Under the pieces are notes generated by a model that searched no databases, had not been told where the DNA came from, and saw nothing but the letters and a program-made list of their open reading frames with translations. The position numbers were made by a program, and so were the translations under genes. 9,452 nt of DNA from Gammaproteobacteria bacterium UBA3532 (lineage in GTDB: Bacteria; Pseudomonadota; Gammaproteobacteria; Enterobacterales; UBA3532), in NCBI GenBank assembly GCA_002376965.1, contig DFOV01000322.1, forward strand, positions 2,617 to 12,068. The letters run 5' to 3'. Of this stretch, positions 6,843-9,452 are shown piece after piece (the stretch's first letter is position 1; each line of letters opens with the position of its first letter).

Positions 6843-7664
6843 ATGCCGACCCAACGCTATGGCGTGGTGGGAAACCCCATCAAACATTCCAAATCCCCGC
6901 TTATTCATCGGTCCTTTGCCCAGGAAACCGGTCAAGATATCAGCTATGATGCCTTGCTGTGTGAAGATGGGAATTTTGGCCCATTCGTAAACGCATTCTT
7001 CGCCGCGCAAGGCAGAGGATTGAACGTAACAGTGCCCTTTAAAGAGCAGGCTTTTGCCATGGCGGAGCAGCCGAGCACTCGCGCCATACGTGCCAAAGCG
7101 GCGAATACGCTCTGGCTGAACGACGAGCAGCAAGTTTGCGCGGACAACACCGATGGAATCGGCTTAATCAATGATATAACCCAAAACCACCACGAAGCGC
7201 TGCAAGGAAAAAGTGTTCTCATACTAGGAGCAGGAGGTGCGGTGCGTGGTGTGCTAGCCCCTATCCTTGAACACCAACCACAGCGGGTCCATATTGCCAA
7301 TCGCACCGAAAGTAAAGCCGTACAGCTAGCCCAAGAGTTTAATGATCTGGGAGATATCAGCGCATCCGGTTGGGCAGGCCTGGCAGGGCAACGCTTCGAT
7401 TGGATTATTAATGGTACCTCTGCCAGTCTCGGCGGCGAACTTCCGCCACTACCAGCCGATGTACTCGTTGATGGAGGCTTTACATACGACATGATGTACT
7501 CTAAAGCCGCCACAGTTTTCCAGCAGTGGTCAAACCAACATCAGGCGCGCAAAGCCATCGACGGATTAGGCATGCTTGTCGAGCAAGCGGCAGAATCGTT
7601 TTACATCTGGCGCGGCATACGCCCAGCGACCCAGCCAGTCATTAAAGCTTTGCGCCAAGGCTAG
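6843..7664 (+). CDS. aroE: Shikimate dehydrogenase (NADP+)
   Basis: Reduces 3-dehydroshikimate to shikimate with NADPH, the fourth step of the route to chorismate and aromatic amino acids. The 273-residue product has the expected two-domain layout. The N-terminal substrate domain carries GNPIKHSKSPLIH at 10-22 (Ser16 and Ser18 bind shikimate), NVTVPFKE at 61-68 with catalytic Lys67, Asn88 and NTDG at 102-105 with catalytic Asp104. The NADP domain carries LGAGGAVRGV at 128-137 and the NRT motif at 153-155, whose Arg contacts the 2'-phosphate, so NADP is preferred over NAD. INGTSASLGGELP and DGLGMLVEQAAESF near the end complete the family pattern. AAGGAG 10 bases upstream supports the ATG. The stop lies 22 bp from the stop of the convergent yrdA. 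Confidence 0.97.
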   Translation: MPTQRYGVVGNPIKHSKSPLIHRSFAQETGQDISYDALLCEDGNFGPFVNAFFAAQGRGLNVTVPFKEQAFAMAEQPSTRAIRAKAANTLWLNDEQQVCADNTDGIGLINDITQNHHEALQGKSVLILGAGGAVRGVLAPILEHQPQRVHIANRTESKAVQLAQEFNDLGDISASGWAGLAGQRFDWIINGTSASLGGELPPLPADVLVDGGFTYDMMYSKAATVFQQWSNQHQARKAIDGLGMLVEQAAESFYIWRGIRPATQPVIKALRQG

Positions 7665-7686
7665 GTCTGGTAACTCAGTCGGCTAA

Positions 7687-8217
7687 CTAGGGCTCTAAAT
7701 AGCGATCTTTGAGATTGACGTAGTTGTCAGCTGAATATTGAAAAAACTTCATTTCATCATCGGTCAGCGCCCGGATTTTTCGGGCCGGACTACCGACCCA
7801 TAGAAAGCCGCTTTCCAATACTCGCCCGCCTGGAACCACTGAACCGGCACCAATAATAACGTTCGACTGAACAACAGCTCCATCCAAAACCGTTGCGCGC
7901 ATACCAACCAAGACATGATCGTGGATAGTACAACCGTGCAACATCGCCTGGTGACCGACGGTTACATCATTGCCAACTATCAACGGAAATCCACCTGGAC
8001 TAAAGGGCCCGTCATGAGTGATATGACATACAGCGCCATCTTGAATACTGGTGCGATCGCCAATTTTTATGTGGTGCATATCACCACGAATAACAGCCAT
8101 CGGCCATACTGAAGAGTCGCACCCGATTTCAACATCTCCAATAACTGTAGCGGTGGGATCAATATAAACGCCCTCGCCTAGCACTGGTGATTTACCTTCA
8201 AACTCACGAATTATCAT
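7687..8217 (-). CDS. yrdA: Gamma-class carbonic anhydrase-like hexapeptide-repeat protein
   Basis: A 176-residue left-handed beta-helix protein of the YrdA/CaiE/gamma-carbonic-anhydrase family, which forms trimers with metal bound between subunits. Hexapeptide turns run from about 15 to 145. Metal-site residues are visible: Arg44 and Asp46 in VIRGD, His65 or His68 in CHITHDG, and His89 and His94 in GHQAMLHG. The C-terminus (LWVGSPARKIRALTDDE ... SADNYVNLKDRYLEP) is typical of YrdA. Carbonic anhydrase activity has not been shown for most bacterial YrdA proteins. I chose ATG 8217-8215 because AAAGGG lies about 5 bases upstream and the length is normal; the frame stays open to 8385, but that extension lacks a ribosome site and holds promoter-like signals on the other strand. 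It sits beside aroE as in enterics and vibrios, but in the opposite orientation. Confidence 0.94.
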   Translation of the reverse strand: MIIREFEGKSPVLGEGVYIDPTATVIGDVEIGCDSSVWPMAVIRGDMHHIKIGDRTSIQDGAVCHITHDGPFSPGGFPLIVGNDVTVGHQAMLHGCTIHDHVLVGMRATVLDGAVVQSNVIIGAGSVVPGGRVLESGFLWVGSPARKIRALTDDEMKFFQYSADNYVNLKDRYLEP

Positions 8218-8224
8218 TTCTACC

Positions 8225-8252
8225 CTTTGAATATACTTAACTAACCCCATAC
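8225..8252 (+). promoter_or_regulatory. Possible heat-shock (sigma-32-like) promoter for prlC
   Basis: CTTTGAA at 8225-8231 and CCCCATAC at 8245-8252 are 13 bases apart. This resembles the CTTGAA-N13/14-CCCCATnT pattern of heat-shock promoters such as groE, with one extra T in the -35 element. prlC homologues in enterics are heat-shock genes. Caution: the CCCTTT at 8223-8228 is also the complement of the yrdA ribosome site, so half of the -35 match has another explanation. It would leave a leader of about 165 bases. Confidence 0.35.
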
Positions 8253-8289
8253 TCCACATAAGAGCGTAACGAATATTCTGAGCTATATG

Positions 8290-8317
8290 TTGAACATCGG
8301 ACAAAGCATCGCATAAT
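8290..8317 (+). promoter_or_regulatory. Candidate sigma-70 promoter for prlC
   Basis: TTGAAC (8290-8295, four of six matches) and CATAAT (8312-8317, five of six) are separated by 16 bases. It points toward prlC, whose start codon lies 107 bases beyond the -10 box. Its position inside the open frame upstream of yrdA argues that this stretch is regulatory DNA rather than an N-terminal extension of YrdA. Confidence 0.45.
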
Positions 8318-8352
8318 CGTTGCGCCTGCATCCGAGCTGCTTCAGAATGCAG

Positions 8353-8382
8353 GGGTATATTACCCTTTAATGACGTTAAAGG
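8353..8382 (+). repeat. Two overlapping inverted repeats in the prlC leader
   Basis: GGGTA/TACCC (8353-8357 and 8361-8365) and CCTTTAA/TTAAAGG (8364-8370 and 8376-8382, 5-base spacer) share CC at 8364-8365, so both cannot form at once in RNA. They lie 43-72 bases before the prlC ATG and downstream of the candidate promoters. The second could also be a DNA operator of 19 bp. The function is unknown. Confidence 0.45.
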
Positions 8383-8424
8383 CATTAAATTTGATGATGC
8401 CAGAGCCTGATACCGAGGAAATTG

Positions 8425-9452
8425 ATGACGAATCCATTATTACAAAGCTGGTCTCTCCCACCATTCTCAGCCATACAGCCCGAGCACATGGAACCCGCGA
8501 TCAAACAACTGATTAAGGAGAACCTTGACACTATCGAAGAACGACTGGCAGCAACACAAGATTACTCCTGGCATAACCTGATTCAGCCCATCGAAGAAAA
8601 AGGCGAACATCTATCCCGCGCCTGGTCACCCATCGGCCACCTAAATGCCGTAAGGAATTCACAAGAAGTTCGTGATGCCTTCAACAGCTGCCTACCCATA
8701 CTGTCAGAATATAGCACCAAGCTCGGACAACATCGCGGCCTATACAACGCTTATAAACATATTCATCAATCCGCTGGCTTTAGCGAACTGGATAGCGCCC
8801 AACAAAAAGTCATCACCAACGCACTTCGCGATTTTGAGCTTTCAGGTATTGGCTTACCGGAAGATAAGCAACAGCGATATGGTGAGATCCGCGCTAAGCT
8901 ATCTGAGCTGACCGCAAAATTTGACGCGAATGTTCTCGATGCAACCAATGCCTGGAGCAAGCACATCACCGATGTTACTGAGCTCGAGGGCTTACCTGAA
9001 AGTGCGCTCGCTGCGGCCAAACAGACTGCTCAGAGCCAGGAAAAGGATGGCTATATACTAACGCTACAATTTCCCTGTTATTTTGCAGTCATCACCTATG
9101 CCAATAACAGGGCATTGCGCCAAGAGGTCTACACGGCTTTCTCGACCCGAGCTTCTGATGAAGGGCCTCACGCCAACCAGTGGGACAACCATGATCTGAT
9201 GGTAGATATTCTGGCCTTACGACATGAGCTAGCCGTACTGCTTGGCTTTACCAGTTATACTGAGTATTCACTCGCGACAAAAATGGCAGAAAGCCCAGCG
9301 CAAGTATTCGAATTTTTACGTCACCTGGCGGTTCAGGCTAAGCCTCAAGCAGAGATTGAATACGCCAGATTGCGTGAATTTGCCCAAGAACTGGATGGCC
9401 TGGAAGACTTTCAGGCTTGGGATGCGCCATATTACGGTGAGAAGCTCAAACA
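8425..9452 (+). CDS. prlC: Oligopeptidase A, N-terminal half (cut by window edge)
   Basis: PrlC (OpdA) is a cytoplasmic M3-family zinc endopeptidase that breaks down peptides, including cleaved signal peptides. The first 342 codons are present and open throughout; the full E. coli protein is about 680 residues. The product closely resembles E. coli PrlC from the start (MTNPLLQSW.LPPFSAIQPEHM). Clear blocks include NALRDFELSGIGLPEDKQQRYGEI (132-155), NVLDATNAWSK (169-179), YTAFSTRASDEGP (236-248), WDNHDLMVDILALRHELAVLLGF (253-275) and SLATKMAES (283-291). The zinc-binding HEFGH motif would lie beyond the right edge, so activity cannot be judged. GAGG at 8415-8418, 6 bases upstream, supports ATG 8425. 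It diverges from yrdA, sharing a 207-bp spacer with candidate promoters and hairpins. Confidence 0.97.
   Translation, partial: MTNPLLQSWSLPPFSAIQPEHMEPAIKQLIKENLDTIEERLAATQDYSWHNLIQPIEEKGEHLSRAWSPIGHLNAVRNSQEVRDAFNSCLPILSEYSTKLGQHRGLYNAYKHIHQSAGFSELDSAQQKVITNALRDFELSGIGLPEDKQQRYGEIRAKLSELTAKFDANVLDATNAWSKHITDVTELEGLPESALAAAKQTAQSQEKDGYILTLQFPCYFAVITYANNRALRQEVYTAFSTRASDEGPHANQWDNHDLMVDILALRHELAVLLGFTSYTEYSLATKMAESPAQVFEFLRHLAVQAKPQAEIEYARLREFAQELDGLEDFQAWDAPYYGEKLK

Noticed and set aside
6944..7513. 189-residue minus-strand open frame inside aroE
   Set aside because: It is the antisense shadow of a clearly conserved aroE; the translation is rich in Ser, Ala and Pro and matches no family pattern.
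7665..7686. Bidirectional terminator in the gap between convergent aroE and yrdA
   Set aside because: The 22-bp gap holds no inverted repeat with flanking A and T runs; any terminator must lie inside the coding ends or be Rho-dependent.
8218..8385. 56-residue N-terminal extension of YrdA in the same open frame (giving 232 residues)
   Set aside because: The family is about 175-185 residues, the inner ATG at 8217 has a good AAAGGG ribosome site, the outer ATG has none, the extension uses many rare codons (CGG, ATA, AGG, CGA), and the other strand carries promoter-like signals for prlC.

Overview
The window is a chromosomal housekeeping segment from a gammaproteobacterium, probably a marine or aquatic lineage near Cellvibrionales/Oceanospirillales. 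That placement is an inference from gene content and order and from the roughly balanced base composition; the genus cannot be read from the sequence. The order fmt-def | LysM protein-dprA-smg-purE-tsaC-hemF-(methyltransferase)-aroE-yrdA-prlC blends the dprA-smg-tsaC-aroE-yrdA order of enterics and vibrios with the def/LysM/dprA/tsaC/hemF/aroE order of pseudomonads. No mobile element, phage gene, CRISPR array, rRNA or tRNA was seen.

Layout. Positions 1-735 (minus) hold the start of fmt and all of def, which act on the two ends of the N-formylmethionine cycle. Positions 736-921 are a divergent promoter region. Positions 922-3629 (plus) hold an exported LysM protein (TsaP-like), then dprA and smg, the last two overlapping by 4 bp. 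A perfect 10-bp hairpin separates the LysM gene from dprA, and the only ordinary dprA start codon is a TTG directly behind that stem. After smg come a second hairpin and a 239-bp spacer. A compact purE-tsaC-hemF operon follows (3869-5876), with a 1-bp purE/tsaC overlap and a 20-bp tsaC-hemF gap. An AT-rich spacer containing a perfect DnaA-box 9-mer precedes a lone SAM methyltransferase with its own terminator-like hairpin (6071-6719). aroE (plus) converges on yrdA (minus) with only a 22-bp gap. yrdA diverges from prlC, which runs off the right edge.

The genes do not form one pathway. They cover translation start and protein maturation (fmt, def), t6A tRNA modification (tsaC), cofactor and precursor synthesis (purE, hemF, aroE), DNA uptake and recombination (dprA), cell-envelope/type IV pilus anchoring (TsaP-like) and peptide turnover (prlC). 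I found no convincing new biological system. The points most worth checking are regulatory or contextual: the dprA start behind a hairpin, purE coupled to tsaC without purK, the prlC leader with sigma-70 and possible sigma-32 promoter signals and two mutually exclusive hairpins, and the DnaA box upstream of the inserted methyltransferase.
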